In this document: one piece after another, positions 1 through 9,241 of the stretch
Numbering within the stretch: the first letter of the stretch is position 1
Layout: the number at the start of each line of letters is the position of its first letter
DNA from: Colwellia echini
Lineage (GTDB): Bacteria; Pseudomonadota; Gammaproteobacteria; Enterobacterales; Alteromonadaceae
Assembly: GCF_002843355.2 (NCBI RefSeq)
Contig: NZ_PJAI02000023.1
Coordinates: 1-46,672, forward strand
Reading direction: 5' to 3'
Length of the DNA stretch: 46,672 nt
Made by a program: the position numbers and the translations under genes
Notes under the pieces: generated by a model
Seen by the model: the letters and a program-made list of their open reading frames with translations, nothing else
Told to the model about the DNA's origin: nothing
The model's database searches: none

Positions 1-406
1 CGCCGCCCACGTTTTTAATTAAATCTTTAATGTTATCAGGTCGGCTAGCAAAGCCAGTTCTAGGTAAACCAACGCCCTTACGCGACAACAATTGCAATGA
101 GCGTAATTTGTCGCGTGAACGACTTATGGCCACTGATTCATTAATATTAAACGTACCCATCATTTCAAACTGTCTTGCTACTGCCGTTCCGTAAAAAGTT
201 ACTGATGCTCCAATACGCGGAATAATAGCATCGTATTTAGGCAACTCTCTACCATGATAACGCACCGATGAATGAGTACTGGTAATATCCATATAACAAT
301 GCAGCGTATCAATAATGTCAACTTCATGGCCCATAGCTTCGCCAGCTTCTTTTAAACGACGAGTTGAGTAAAGCTTTTTGTTTCTAGATAAAATTGCAAT
401 TTTCAT
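1..406 (-). CDS. rimK: RimK, ribosomal protein S6 glutamate ligase (N-terminal part, cut by window edge)
   Basis: I translated the reverse strand from the ATG at 406. It gives about 135 residues beginning [18 protein letters not shown] and continuing with [20 protein letters not shown] and [16 protein letters not shown]. These match the N-terminal and pre-ATP-grasp region of RimK, which adds glutamates to the C terminus of ribosomal protein S6. The frame stays open to base 1, so the ATP-grasp catalytic part lies outside the window. It is divergent from the LysR-type gene at 580, with 173 bases between them. Identity rests on motif recall and is strong for this family. Confidence 0.9.
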   Translation of the reverse strand, partial: MKIAILSRNKKLYSTRRLKEAGEAMGHEVDIIDTLHCYMDITSTHSSVRYHGRELPKYDAIIPRIGASVTFYGTAVARQFEMMGTFNINESVAISRSRDKLRSLQLLSRKGVGLPRTGFASRPDNIKDLIKNVGG

Positions 407-579
407 AATAAGTTCTTTTTATTTAATTTTTAATGTATTTCTCAACACTTTAATGAATTTATTAGCATAAAAAGCGATGAAATAAGTGAAAGGCAGTGTA
501 TAGTTTGCCGGGTAACAAATAAAACGCTATATTTTGATGGGTTTAATCAAAATAATCGATTAAGGTATAAGAAACTCTA

Positions 580-1431
580 ATGAAGATAGAGCTATTAAAA
601 ACATTCCTTGAAGTAAGCCGAACATTGCACTTTAGAATTGCTGCTGAGAATTTATTTATCACTCAATCAGCGGTCAGTGCTCGCATTAAATTATTAGAAG
701 ATGATTTAGGTGTGATGCTATTTGATCGAAGTCAAAAGCATTTAAAATTAACACCAGAAGGTAATAGATTAATAAAGCACGCTAATGAATTATTATTTAT
801 GTGGCAAAAAACCAAGCAAGATGTGGGTATTGCTGACACCGAAATGCGCCAATTGGTTGTCGGTTCAATCATGTCAATTTGGGATATTGTCTTACAAGAC
901 TGGTTAAAAAAAATTCATCGTAATCTTGACGATGTCAGTTTACTTACCAATAACTATTCACAATTAGAATTACGAAAAAGTTTACTTAGTCGAGTAATCG
1001 ATATCGCATTTTTATTTGAACCACCGTATGTAGAAGACCTGATTACTGAAAAAGTCGCGACTGTGCCCTTACACTTGGTATCAACAAACCCAGAAGATAA
1101 TAATCCAAACTTTACCTTATATAATCATATTATGGTGGATTATGGTGAAGCGGTGAATACTCGACATTTACGAGAATTTCAATTTTCACCTACCCCTAAA
1201 CACCATATGAGCCAACCTCGTATTGCCCTTAATTTTTTATTAGATGCAGGAGGAAGTGCTTATTTACCAAGGCAGATGACGTTTGAGTTTATTGAAAGTA
1301 ACAGGTTACATCTAATTGAAAATGCACCTGTCTATTCAAGAGATATTTTTGCAGCTTATTTAGCTAAAAGCCAAAAAGTAGAGTTGATTAAGCAAGCTAT
1401 ACTCTTATTCCCCCATATGCACATAAAATAA
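580..1431 (+). CDS. LysR-type transcriptional regulator, HdfR-like
   Basis: A 283-residue protein of typical LysR-family length. Residues 1-60 form the winged helix-turn-helix (LLKTFLEVSRTLHF, then ITQSAVSARIKLLEDDLG), and the remainder is a substrate-binding-like effector domain. The N terminus and the IWDIVLQDWLKK segment resemble E. coli HdfR, a repressor of flhDC. The target and ligand here cannot be read from the sequence. It is divergent from rimK and followed at once by a strong hairpin, so it is probably monocistronic. A second protein of the same subgroup is encoded at 30349-31194. Family certain; HdfR orthology only likely. Confidence 0.85.
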   Translation: MKIELLKTFLEVSRTLHFRIAAENLFITQSAVSARIKLLEDDLGVMLFDRSQKHLKLTPEGNRLIKHANELLFMWQKTKQDVGIADTEMRQLVVGSIMSIWDIVLQDWLKKIHRNLDDVSLLTNNYSQLELRKSLLSRVIDIAFLFEPPYVEDLITEKVATVPLHLVSTNPEDNNPNFTLYNHIMVDYGEAVNTRHLREFQFSPTPKHHMSQPRIALNFLLDAGGSAYLPRQMTFEFIESNRLHLIENAPVYSRDIFAAYLAKSQKVELIKQAILLFPHMHIK

Positions 1432-1469
1432 AGCCAGTGACTTTATAATAAAATCACTGGCTTTATTTT
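1430..1469 (+). terminator. Rho-independent terminator of the LysR gene
   Basis: The inverted repeat AAAGCCAGTGA ... TCACTGGCTTT begins at the stop codon of the LysR gene and is followed by a T-rich tail. It is symmetrical enough to work in both directions, although the minus-strand gene at 1602 has its own hairpin. Confidence 0.8.
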
Positions 1470-1514
1470 ACGCTACTTATAATCGCTTATACTAAAAACA
1501 ATTATAATATAGGG

Positions 1515-1544
1515 AAAATAACTATTTACTTACCTAGTTATTTT
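1515..1544 (-). terminator. Weak hairpin downstream of the small-protein pair
   Basis: AAAATAACT (1515-1523) and AGTTATTTT (1536-1544) form a 9-base AT-rich stem, 58 bases past the stop of the 85-residue gene on the minus strand. It is a plausible weak terminator; there is no clear long T tract. Confidence 0.4.
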
Positions 1545-1601
1545 CTTAGTTATCTACCTGAAATATTAGTTAGCTATCTAAAATAGTTACAGAGCAAACT
1601 A

Positions 1602-1859
1602 TTACATTTCTTCTTTAGGTAACGAACTAATTAACTGGTAATACCCTTCTTCAAGTTCTGTATTAATGCATGAAAGTAAGTATTTATTCATGTCTTTCGC
1701 TTCAATTTCATCATCAGCTGCATAATCAGTACATGATTGTAATAAGCTCAATACATAATCACTAGGCGCTTCCATTAAAGCATCTTCAACAACTTCTTCG
1801 GCGTATACGTTTGCAGAAGTAAGTGTTAATACAGCTAATGCTAACATTAAATTTTTCAT
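1602..1859 (-). CDS. Small secreted protein of unknown function (copy A)
   Basis: 85 residues. The first 20 (MKNLMLALAVLTLTSANVYA) are a clear signal peptide ending VYA, leaving an acidic mature protein of about 65 residues. The mature part has two cysteines (SCTDYAADD and LLSCINTELEEGYY) that could form a disulfide in the periplasm. The gene at 4208-4459 is a paralogue sharing the CT.(Y/N)AA.D, MNKYLL.CIN.EL and Y(Y/F)..IS signatures. An AAGAGA ribosome binding site precedes the ATG. It lies 28 bases after the 73-residue gene on the same strand, the order found in the second copy. I do not recognise a family. Confidence 0.75.
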   Translation of the reverse strand: MKNLMLALAVLTLTSANVYAEEVVEDALMEAPSDYVLSLLQSCTDYAADDEIEAKDMNKYLLSCINTELEEGYYQLISSLPKEEM

Positions 1860-1887
1860 AGTTATTTTCTCTTAAACAATAAGTTAT

Positions 1888-2109
1888 TTACATATCCCAA
1901 TGGTCACTAAATGAATTTAGTTGCCTATCAAGTGATTTTTGTTCGTTTATTAAATCCAGTTTTTGCCTAGTAAAATATTTTTGTTTCGACTGTAGTCTAG
2001 CTGCTTTTTTATTAGCTGACTCAGAAGACGTTTCAATATCAACCATTACTGCTGGATTAAAATTACTATCAATATCTATATTCGTATCTTCATATGTATC
2101 AGTATCCAT
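1888..2109 (-). CDS. Small acidic protein, possibly PA3496-like (copy A)
   Basis: 73 residues. The first half is acidic and low in complexity; the second half is a charged helix ending SLDRQLNSFSDHWDM. The paralogue at 3939-4160 ends LDRQLNTLSDYWDL, so the conserved part is the C-terminal 35 residues. The pattern of a basic helix followed by (L/I)..(E)K..LDRQL and an aromatic/acidic tail recalls the short PA3496-type envelope proteins of gammaproteobacteria, but this is only a resemblance. No signal peptide or membrane segment. Probably co-transcribed with the secreted protein gene downstream. Confidence 0.65.
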   Translation of the reverse strand: MDTDTYEDTNIDIDSNFNPAVMVDIETSSESANKKAARLQSKQKYFTRQKLDLINEQKSLDRQLNSFSDHWDM

Positions 2110-2466
2110 TGCCTTACCTTACTAAAAATCGAAATAGCTCGCGGCTAGATAATGAACCTAAAGTCGCAGATAGAAAAGTGAAAAAAATTTATCTTGTCGA
2201 TTAATTAATTTTATCTACACCTCACTGCTATTAAACTTATTTTTAGCCTGAATGTTTAAAAATCCTCTAACATTGCAATAATACCAACCACTGCAATAAT
2301 ACCAACCACAATGTATTACGTTAATAAACAATATTTTTAAAGCTGGAATAATATTATCTGAAATCCTCAAACTAATAGTAATTGCTTGTTATAAGGGAGT
2401 AAACACTCATATTTGCAAGGTTGAATAGCTGTACAATAGTTACCGATAACTTAATTACCAACAACT
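2110..2466. other. Intergenic stretch upstream of the small-protein pair
   Basis: No open frame is supported. It should carry the promoter for the minus-strand pair starting at 2109 and the 3' end of ldhA. The only structure seen is the short tandem repeat at 2274-2309. Confidence 0.5.
2274..2309. repeat. 18-bp direct tandem duplication
   Basis: TGCAATAATACCAACCAC occurs twice in perfect tandem (2274-2291 and 2292-2309). It probably arose by slippage; no function can be assigned. Confidence 0.85.
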
Positions 2467-3462
2467 TTATGATAAAGGGATCAAACAAGCCTTCTCTAAA
2501 TCACCAGACTCTAATGCGGTAAGATTATTTAAAGTCACTTTTGAGATTGAATCCAACGCTTCACGGGTGAAAAAGGCTTGATGACCTGTGATCACAACAT
2601 TAGAGAAAGTAAGTAATCGCGCAAACACATCATCTTGAAGCACAGTGTTTGAAAAATCCTCAAAAAACAAGTCAGTTTCTTCTTCATAAACATCTAAACC
2701 AAGGTAACCTACTTGCCCGCTTTTCAAGCCTTTAATAACCGCAATAGTATCAACTAAACCACCTCGGCTGGTGTTAATTATCATTACGCCTTTTTTCATC
2801 TTACCGATAGAAGTATCGTTAATCAGGTGATGAGTATCTGCATTTAATGGGCAATGTAAAGAAATCACATCAGATTGCGTATACAACTCATTTAAGGTTT
2901 TATACTCAACGCCAAGCGCTTTAACTTTATCATTTGGGTGCACATCATGAGCAATAACATGACAACCAAACCCTTGCATGATTTTTATTAAACAAATACC
3001 AATTTTTCCGGTACCAATAACACCAATGGTTTTACCGTGCATGTCAAAACCAAGTAGGCCATCAAGCAGATAATAATTATCGCGAACACGCGAAAAAGCA
3101 CGGTGAATGTTTCGATTCAAGTCCATAATCAAAGCTACTGCATGTTCGGCTACTGCATAAGGTGAATATTCAGGTACTCGTACAACCTTTATTTGCTGTT
3201 TTTCACACGCATCTAAGTCAACATTATTGTAGCCCGCACAGCGTAGCACGATATATTTAATACCTACACTAGCTAATATTTCAATACAATCTGAGGTAAG
3301 TTGATCATTAACAAAGCAGCAAACCGCGTCATGTTCGCTAGCCAATAACGCGGTAAGTTTAGTTAAGTGCGGCGTTAAATAACTAAACTCATGTTTACCA
3401 TTATTAAACTTTTCTAAATGCTCTTTGTCGTATGCCTTACAACTAAATACTGCAACTTTCAT
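2467..3462 (-). CDS. ldhA: D-lactate dehydrogenase (LdhA-type, fermentative)
   Basis: 331 residues from the chosen ATG at 3462, close to the 329 of E. coli LdhA. An upstream in-frame ATG at 3528 exists, but AAGGA sits correctly before 3462 and MKVAVFSCKAYDKEHL is the family start. The fold shows the D-isomer 2-hydroxyacid dehydrogenase order: N-terminal catalytic part with LRCAGYNNVDL, NAD-binding GVIGTGKIG, the NTSRGGLVDT segment with the substrate arginine, DVYEEE with the catalytic acid, and GHQAFFT with the catalytic histidine. It reduces pyruvate to D-lactate with NADH in the cytosol. It stands alone between the two inverted copies of the small-protein pair. Confidence 0.92.
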   Translation of the reverse strand: MKVAVFSCKAYDKEHLEKFNNGKHEFSYLTPHLTKLTALLASEHDAVCCFVNDQLTSDCIEILASVGIKYIVLRCAGYNNVDLDACEKQQIKVVRVPEYSPYAVAEHAVALIMDLNRNIHRAFSRVRDNYYLLDGLLGFDMHGKTIGVIGTGKIGICLIKIMQGFGCHVIAHDVHPNDKVKALGVEYKTLNELYTQSDVISLHCPLNADTHHLINDTSIGKMKKGVMIINTSRGGLVDTIAVIKGLKSGQVGYLGLDVYEEETDLFFEDFSNTVLQDDVFARLLTFSNVVITGHQAFFTREALDSISKVTLNNLTALESGDLEKACLIPLS

Positions 3463-3938
3463 AGTAACTATTTCCTTGATGGTTTTTATAGCGCTAAAGT
3501 AACATAAAATATTTACAAATAGATTCAAGCTAAAGCTAAATTATCATGCTCATTTAATATAAACAGTTTTATTTATATAAAGTATGTTGCTCTTTCGAGT
3601 TACTTTTACAGCAACTGTTTGGCATTTAGACAAGACAGAGCATGTGACTTGTAACTGGCTACACGAACATATGAAAACGCAGTATAAATTTCAAACAAGT
3701 GCTGCCTTTAAGTTCATTTAATAAATTTTAACCCTGAAAGATCAACAGACCCTAGATACATTATTTAAATTTACAACAAAAATTTTACATTAAATTATTA
3801 TTGATAACCTGAATTAAAGATCTAAAAAGTTGATAAAAAACATTAATTGTAAACATAAAAATTTTTCGCTTTTAAATTTTCATCGATGGGAACATTATTT
3901 ACCGAAAATACAACGATGACTTTAGTAGAAGGTAATGA
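3463..3938. other. Intergenic stretch containing a short inverted-repeat element
   Basis: Divergent promoter region between ldhA (minus) and the second small-protein pair (plus). It contains the element at 3582-3752; the rest is AT-rich with no supported gene. Confidence 0.6.
3582..3752 (-). mobile_element. MITE-like element, internally deleted copy
   Basis: About 171 bases, matching the reverse complement of 30065-30325 over both ends and most of the middle, including blocks such as GGCATTTAGACAAGACAGAG and CAAACAAGTGCTGCCTTTA. The right end GAAAGATCAACAGACCC is intact; the left end is a decayed version (TGTTGCTCTTTCGA). About 90 internal bases of the longer copy are missing between TTCATTTAA and AATAAATTTT. 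No open frame. I infer a non-autonomous element mobilised in trans by a transposase not in the window. Confidence 0.7.
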
Positions 3939-4160
3939 ATGAACGTTGATGAATCTGACAGCTTAACGATTGATGATGATGATTTTGAAGACGATGCTGA
4001 TATTGCTGCTTTTGAAAAAGCAGAGGAGTCTAGCAGTAAAAAAGTAATGAGAAAATTAGCAAAACGCAGATGTCTCATTCGGGAAAAATTATATGCGTTG
4101 AATGAAAAAATATACCTTGATAGGCAACTTAATACCTTAAGTGACTATTGGGATTTGTAA
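3939..4160 (+). CDS. Small acidic protein, possibly PA3496-like (copy B)
   Basis: 73 residues, exactly the length of its paralogue at 1888-2109. The N-terminal third is very acidic (DSLTIDDDDFEDDADIAAFE), followed by a basic helix and the conserved tail YLDRQLNTLSDYWDL. The helix with RRCLIREKLYALNEK resembles the basic helix of PA3496-type small proteins; this is tentative. The stop lies 47 bases before the secreted-protein gene at 4208, the same order as copy A. No membrane segment. Confidence 0.65.
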   Translation: MNVDESDSLTIDDDDFEDDADIAAFEKAEESSSKKVMRKLAKRRCLIREKLYALNEKIYLDRQLNTLSDYWDL

Positions 4161-4207
4161 CTTTATTCTTCGTAACATCACTTAACTTTAATCAAATGGA
4201 CACAACA

Positions 4208-4459
4208 ATGAAAAAAATAATTTTATCTTTAGCTCTTTTAGCATTAACTGCAAACTTTGCGAATGCAGAAGAAGATAATTCAGAGCTTCAAGACGCGCCT
4301 GTAGACACGGTAATGGAATTTTTAAGTTACTGTACTGAAAATGCAGCTGAAGATAGTGTGGTTGAAGTAGAAATGAATAAATACTTATTAGTTTGTATCA
4401 ACGAAGAATTAACCGACAGTTACTTCAACACTATTAGCGTTGTCCCTACTCAAGAATAA
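4208..4459 (+). CDS. Small secreted protein of unknown function (copy B)
   Basis: 83 residues from the ATG at 4208. An in-frame upstream ATG at 4148 would add residues that spoil the signal peptide, so 4208 is preferred. Residues 1-20 (MKKIILSLALLALTANFANA) are a signal peptide. The mature acidic protein keeps the two cysteines of copy A (YCTENAAED and LLVCINEEL). Sequence similarity to the 85-residue protein at 1602-1859 is clear along the whole length, so the two pairs come from duplication. Function unknown; likely periplasmic. Confidence 0.75.
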   Translation: MKKIILSLALLALTANFANAEEDNSELQDAPVDTVMEFLSYCTENAAEDSVVEVEMNKYLLVCINEELTDSYFNTISVVPTQE

Positions 4460-4782
4460 TAACCTAAGCCAATAATATGCCCTGACTTCACGCCTCTGCA
4501 TATTATTGGCTAACCATCAAAGTAAAATATTTACTCAAATACTTTAGTTCGAGTTCTAGTGCTAGTTCTACTTATTCAAGTCTAAACCTTATTTGTCGTT
4601 CAAGACGAGAAACCTCTCTAATAACGGGTAATTGCCAGCTTTAATAGCGCAGTTAGCTAATACTAAAATTAACACTAATTTTCAAAAGTACAAAAACACC
4701 TTAACTTCAAAAGTACCTTAGAATAATAGGTACATTTGCACTATACTGATAAATAATAATAAATTAAGCTGCGGTACTAAAT
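4460..4782. other. Intergenic stretch upstream of the hybrid kinase
   Basis: Apart from the hairpin at 4468-4510 it holds no supported gene. It includes short GTTCTAG-type direct repeats near 4545-4570 and must carry the promoter of the kinase gene. Confidence 0.5.
4468..4510 (+). terminator. Hairpin after small-protein pair B
   Basis: GCCAATAATATGC (4468-4480) and GCATATTATTGGC (4498-4510) form a perfect 13-base stem directly after the secreted-protein gene. There is no T tract, so termination may be weak or the hairpin may serve as a 3' stabiliser. Confidence 0.55.
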
Positions 4783-7700
4783 TTGCTTTTCTTCAAAAAC
4801 TTATCAACTTCTAAACCTTACATGACTTTTTTAGCCTTAATTGCAATTGTTAGCGCGATTGGTTTAATAGAATACATGATTATGGGTATTCTCCCTTGGT
4901 TTGAAACGTTGTTTCCTCATATCAACCGCGCTATTTTAGTTTCAGTATTATTAAGTATTTCAATATCCCCTGTTATTTATTTTATATTTGTAAATAAGCT
5001 CGCCAAGAACAACGAGAATAAATCAAATATTCGCACTAAATTGTTAGTCTCTGCGGGATTACCACTTATTATCAGTATTTCTTTAATGTTAAGCATAGTT
5101 AACGATAAACAGCAGCAAATTATAGAACTTGAATTAGCACAGAAAATTATTAAATTTGACATATTATTAAGCGACTTCGTTAATGCATATAACGAAGAAT
5201 TAGTACTGAGTACTAATTTTACCATTAACCCTGCGACAGTAGAGCGTGTGAACTTAGTCGAAAAACGTAAAACTCTAGACAAAATTATTGAAGACTTACT
5301 ACAAACCCTTAATAGCCACAATATTGATGTAGGTAGGTTTGATCAGAATTATTTAGCCAAATTTAACCACAAACTTAAAGATGTAAGACTTCAAGTAGAT
5401 ACACATGCAATCAAACTACCTTACTTAATTGATTATTTTGTTGAGGTAAATAATGAAATTATTAGACGTTTATATAACTTTTCTGAACAAATTCATAATA
5501 GCGAAATAGAAACAAAACATTCTAATTATTTAACTTTATTAAAAATAAACGCGTTAAATAACATTAACCATTTAATCTTAAATGCAACGGTTTCTTTTGA
5601 AGATATAACCGGTTATAAAGTTGATATCAGAGATTTTAAGAAACAAGTAAGAAACCAAAATAACCAAGAAAAAATTTATTGGAATATCTTTAAATCAACA
5701 CTTGCTGAGGAAGATAAAGCTGAAGTATTAGAACTGTTAAATGACGAAGTTATCAGGAAAGTAGCGGAAAGACAAACCGCATTAGTAGAACAAGAAACTG
5801 AATTACTTGTGGCTAAATTAGGTGTTTACATTGGTTATAACGGTTTAATACATCAATTTAAAAATGCCGTATTACGAGATGATAACCAATATCAAGTTAA
5901 GTTTTTAACCTTGTACGGCGAAGTAAACCAGGTTATTTCACGTTTATCAGATCTTAATCAATATAATGATCAAGCGATTTTACACCTTGATGCGTTTCAC
6001 ACTGTAATTCAAGAGTATAAAGATAAATTATTACAAATTAATCCATTGAGAGAATCAGGTAAATTAGCTTCGCAGATAGATGAACTTGTTGCTATTGATG
6101 ATACCAAAGCAAATGAAGCATTGAAGTATTTAAATAGTAACCTTTGGGAATATGACCCTCAATATATGCTTGAGTTAATCAAACAAAAATCACACATCAT
6201 TTATGCTATTGAAAAACTATTAAGTGATAAAACACAAGCAGTTTTAACTAATGTATTAACCAATAAAAAACAAGAAACGTATTTAACCGCTGTAATTGCA
6301 TTAATATTAAGTTTATTTGTAATCACCTTATTAATTGTGACTAGCCGAAATATTTCGATCTCCTATCAAGAACGTATTATTGCACTAAAAAAAGCTGAAG
6401 AAGCGGCACAAATGAAGTCTGAATTTTTAGCAAACATGAGTCATGAAATTAGAACCCCCATGAATGGTGTATTAGGCATGTTAGGTTTACTCAAAGATAG
6501 CGAGTTGAACAAAGAGCAAGCACACAGAGTAAGCGTTGCGAATTCTAGTGCTAATTCATTATTAACTTTAATCAATGATATTCTTGATTTTTCAAAGGTA
6601 GAAGCCGGAAAGTTAGAGTTAGAATATATTGATTTTAATTTACGCGACTTATTAGGAGATTTTACTGAATCTATCGCACTTTCAGCACAAGATAAAAACA
6701 TTGAAATCATTATTGATTCAACTAAAGTGAAACAATCTTTAATTAAATCTGATCCTGGTCGCATTCGTCAAATATTAACCAATATTTTAAGTAATGCCAT
6801 TAAATTTACTGATGAAGGTGAAATACTTATTCAAGCAAGCCTTGAACCTTCAACTAAAGAAAAGCACTTTATATTTAACTGTAAAATTCAAGATACTGGT
6901 ATCGGTATTCCCGCAGATAAAATCCCATTATTATTTGGCGCGTTTAGCCAAGTAGATGCATCAACCACCAGAAAGTACGGCGGCACTGGTTTAGGATTAA
7001 GCATTACTAAAAAATTATGTAATCTACTCAATGGTGATATAACCGTTACCAGTGAGCTAGGTAAAGGTAGTTGTTTTGAAATAACGCTTTTAGTGGAGAA
7101 AAGTGAATCATCAACCATAGTTGTGCCTGCAATGGATAGTTCAAAACTAAATATTTTAATTGTTGATGATAACCAAACGAATAGAGAAGTTTTACGCGGA
7201 CAATTAGAGTGCTGGGGGATCACAGTAACTGAAGCACAAAGTGGTGAAGAAGCCTTAACACTTTGTAACGAACACTTTTCATCTTCAAACTCCCCCAGAT
7301 TTGATATTGCTTTATTAGATATGCAAATGCCTGAAATGACAGGGGAAACTTTAGCCAAAAAAATTAGAGAAAATAGCAACTACAACACAATGAAGTTAGT
7401 TATGATGACTTCAATGGCTGAACGCGGTGACGCTAAACATTTTGCCGACATAGGTTTTAGTGCTTACTTCTCGAAACCAACAACCACTGTAGATTTATTT
7501 AATGCCTTAGCTGTTATTACCGAAAATGGCGAAGCCCTTAAACAAGCTTCCCCCTTGATAACTAAACATTTTACTACATCACTAAGATCTGACAATCCAG
7601 CGACTCAAAAAAACCTTAATAAAGCTGACACTAAACCTAGCATGTTATACGACTGGCCTGATAAAACTCGTGTATTACTTGTTGAGGATAATAGAGTGAA

Positions 7701-8052
7701 TCAAATGGTGGCGCAGAGTGTTTTAAAAAATATGGGATTAACTTCCGATATTGCTGCAGACGGTATCGAAGCAATCAATAGTTTAAAAGATGCTATAGCC
7801 ATAAAACCTTATACTGTTGTAATTATGGACTGTCAAATGCCTGAAATGGATGGTTATGAAGCAACTAAAAGAATTCGTTCTGGCGAAGCTGGTGTAGAAA
7901 ACACCTCTATTCCAATTATTGCTATGACTGCAAATGCAATGCAAGGCGACAAAGAAAAATGTCTTAAAGCTGGCATGAATGACTATTTATCGAAACCTAT
8001 CGAGCCCGTTAGCGTATTAGCCAAACTGACACAATGGTTAAATACAGAGTAA
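4783..8052 (+). CDS. Hybrid sensor histidine kinase with two receiver domains (orphan)
   Basis: 1089 residues if translation starts at the TTG at 4783; the first ATG is at 4822 (residue 14) and neither has a strong ribosome binding site. Three hydrophobic segments lie in the first 110 residues and a fourth before residue 530, bracketing a long helical sensor region of about 400 residues. Then follow a HisKA domain ([19 protein letters not shown], phospho-histidine near 554), a HATPase domain with SNAIKF, DTGIGIP and GGTGLGLSI, a first receiver ([10 protein letters not shown], phospho-Asp near 846) and a second receiver ([11 protein letters not shown], phospho-Asp near 1016). There is no Hpt domain and no response regulator or phosphotransfer gene nearby. 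The signal sensed is unknown. Confidence 0.9.
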   Translation: MLFFKNLSTSKPYMTFLALIAIVSAIGLIEYMIMGILPWFETLFPHINRAILVSVLLSISISPVIYFIFVNKLAKNNENKSNIRTKLLVSAGLPLIISISLMLSIVNDKQQQIIELELAQKIIKFDILLSDFVNAYNEELVLSTNFTINPATVERVNLVEKRKTLDKIIEDLLQTLNSHNIDVGRFDQNYLAKFNHKLKDVRLQVDTHAIKLPYLIDYFVEVNNEIIRRLYNFSEQIHNSEIETKHSNYLTLLKINALNNINHLILNATVSFEDITGYKVDIRDFKKQVRNQNNQEKIYWNIFKSTLAEEDKAEVLELLNDEVIRKVAERQTALVEQETELLVAKLGVYIGYNGLIHQFKNAVLRDDNQYQVKFLTLYGEVNQVISRLSDLNQYNDQAILHLDAFHTVIQEYKDKLLQINPLRESGKLASQIDELVAIDDTKANEALKYLNSNLWEYDPQYMLELIKQKSHIIYAIEKLLSDKTQAVLTNVLTNKKQETYLTAVIALILSLFVITLLIVTSRNISISYQERIIALKKAEEAAQMKSEFLANMSHEIRTPMNGVLGMLGLLKDSELNKEQAHRVSVANSSANSLLTLINDILDFSKVEAGKLELEYIDFNLRDLLGDFTESIALSAQDKNIEIIIDSTKVKQSLIKSDPGRIRQILTNILSNAIKFTDEGEILIQASLEPSTKEKHFIFNCKIQDTGIGIPADKIPLLFGAFSQVDASTTRKYGGTGLGLSITKKLCNLLNGDITVTSELGKGSCFEITLLVEKSESSTIVVPAMDSSKLNILIVDDNQTNREVLRGQLECWGITVTEAQSGEEALTLCNEHFSSSNSPRFDIALLDMQMPEMTGETLAKKIRENSNYNTMKLVMMTSMAERGDAKHFADIGFSAYFSKPTTTVDLFNALAVITENGEALKQASPLITKHFTTSLRSDNPATQKNLNKADTKPSMLYDWPDKTRVLLVEDNRVNQMVAQSVLKNMGLTSDIAADGIEAINSLKDAIAIKPYTVVIMDCQMPEMDGYEATKRIRSGEAGVENTSIPIIAMTANAMQGDKEKCLKAGMNDYLSKPIEPVSVLAKLTQWLNTE

Positions 8053-8149
8053 CCACTTGAATAAATTGCTCAGTTGCCAGCAAAATTAATCATCTAGAGA
8101 TAATGAGTAGCAATCTAGAAAGAAGTAATCTAAAAAGAAGTAAATAGTA

Positions 8150-8206
8150 AAAAAGAGGGGGTAGATTAGATCCTGTAAGAATATCAAAATCTAGCCCCTC
8201 TTTTTT
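8150..8206. terminator. Bidirectional terminator between converging genes
   Basis: AAAAAGAGGGG.TAGATT pairs with AATCTA.CCCCTCTTTTTT around a 19-base loop. A-rich and T-rich flanks let it end both the kinase transcript and the converging MaoC transcript. Confidence 0.85.
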
Positions 8207-8233
8207 AACTTAATGATGACTAACGCCATTAAA

Positions 8234-8935
8234 TTAAAAATATAAACGTAATACGGTTTCAGCAACACACGCTAAACGTTTACTCCCCTCAACTTCAATA
8301 CTTACTTCGTTAACAAGTTCAATACTACGTTTCATCGGCACTAAATTAACTAATTTTATACTTGCTCGGACACGTGTTCCTGCTTTTACAGGATAAGGAA
8401 AGCGTACTTGGTTTAAACCGAAGTTAATTACCATTTTGGCTTCTGGATAAGGGTTACTATCCAAATTAACCGAATTAGTGAGTTTGGGTATTAAAGATAA
8501 GGTTAGAAATCCATGAGCAATTGTCGACTTAAAAGGAGATTCTTTCGCCGCACGTATAGGATCTGTATGTATCCATTGTCTGTCACCGGTTACTTCTGCA
8601 AATTGATCAATACAATCTTGCTCTACCGAGTGCCATTCTCCAACAAAGGTTACGGTATCCATTTTCTCAAGCAGATTTGCATAAGTTTTCGCCGCTTCAG
8701 GTACTTGTATTAACAACTCTTCGCTTTTATTCTCTTCAGCTTTACTTTCTTCCGCATCAAAAGGATTAAATTGAGAAAACCATGGATTGTTTAGCGTATT
8801 TCTAAATGGCATGGTTATTTTATTGCTGATTAAATCTGATAAGTTTTTAAATTTAGGCTCTAATTTAGCAATGAACTGATCATTTTGATTTTGTAAATTT
8901 TTCTTTTTTTCTCTAATAAACGCTATAACTTTCAT
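8234..8935 (-). CDS. MaoC-like (R)-hydratase domain protein
   Basis: 233 residues. The C-terminal 150 form a MaoC/hot-dog domain with the (R)-specific enoyl-CoA hydratase signature FAEVTGDRQWIHTDPIRAA followed by STIAHGFLTLSL; the Asp and His of GDRQWIH are the expected catalytic pair. Such enzymes hydrate trans-2-enoyl-CoA in fatty-acid or polyhydroxyalkanoate metabolism. The first 80 residues are an unusual charged extension (MKVIAFIREKKKNLQNQ onward) without a recognisable domain. It is monocistronic and converges on the hybrid kinase. Substrate not assignable from sequence. Confidence 0.85.
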   Translation of the reverse strand: MKVIAFIREKKKNLQNQNDQFIAKLEPKFKNLSDLISNKITMPFRNTLNNPWFSQFNPFDAEESKAEENKSEELLIQVPEAAKTYANLLEKMDTVTFVGEWHSVEQDCIDQFAEVTGDRQWIHTDPIRAAKESPFKSTIAHGFLTLSLIPKLTNSVNLDSNPYPEAKMVINFGLNQVRFPYPVKAGTRVRASIKLVNLVPMKRSIELVNEVSIEVEGSKRLACVAETVLRLYF

Positions 8936-9241
8936 TTAGAAGCCTTATCAAACTTTTGATATGTAACTTGAATACTAGATAAGCAATATTTCACAATAAA
9001 GTTATGTAAAATAGTTTCATACTTTTATAAAACTTATTATCCAGAATTCAGGTTATATGATTTCTGTGAACACTTGTAATGTACACTATCTTATTTGAAA
9101 ATATAAGCTTAGCAATAATAATCAATTATGATATTGGTAAAGTTAATGGCAAGTTTTAGCACCAAATAAGTGTATATTCCACATTATCTTTAGTTACAGT
9201 ATTGCCAAGTCACACAATAAATTATTGATATGTAAGACCCG
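8936..9241. other. Intergenic stretch between MaoC gene and rimO
   Basis: No gene supported. It contains the rimO 3' end, the MaoC promoter region and one copy of a short palindrome, CCAGAATTCAGG at 9041-9052, resembling copies at 21035 and 28989. Confidence 0.5.

Noticed and set aside
6888..7379. 163-codon minus-strand frame inside the hybrid kinase gene
   Set aside because: Antisense of conserved kinase and receiver codons.
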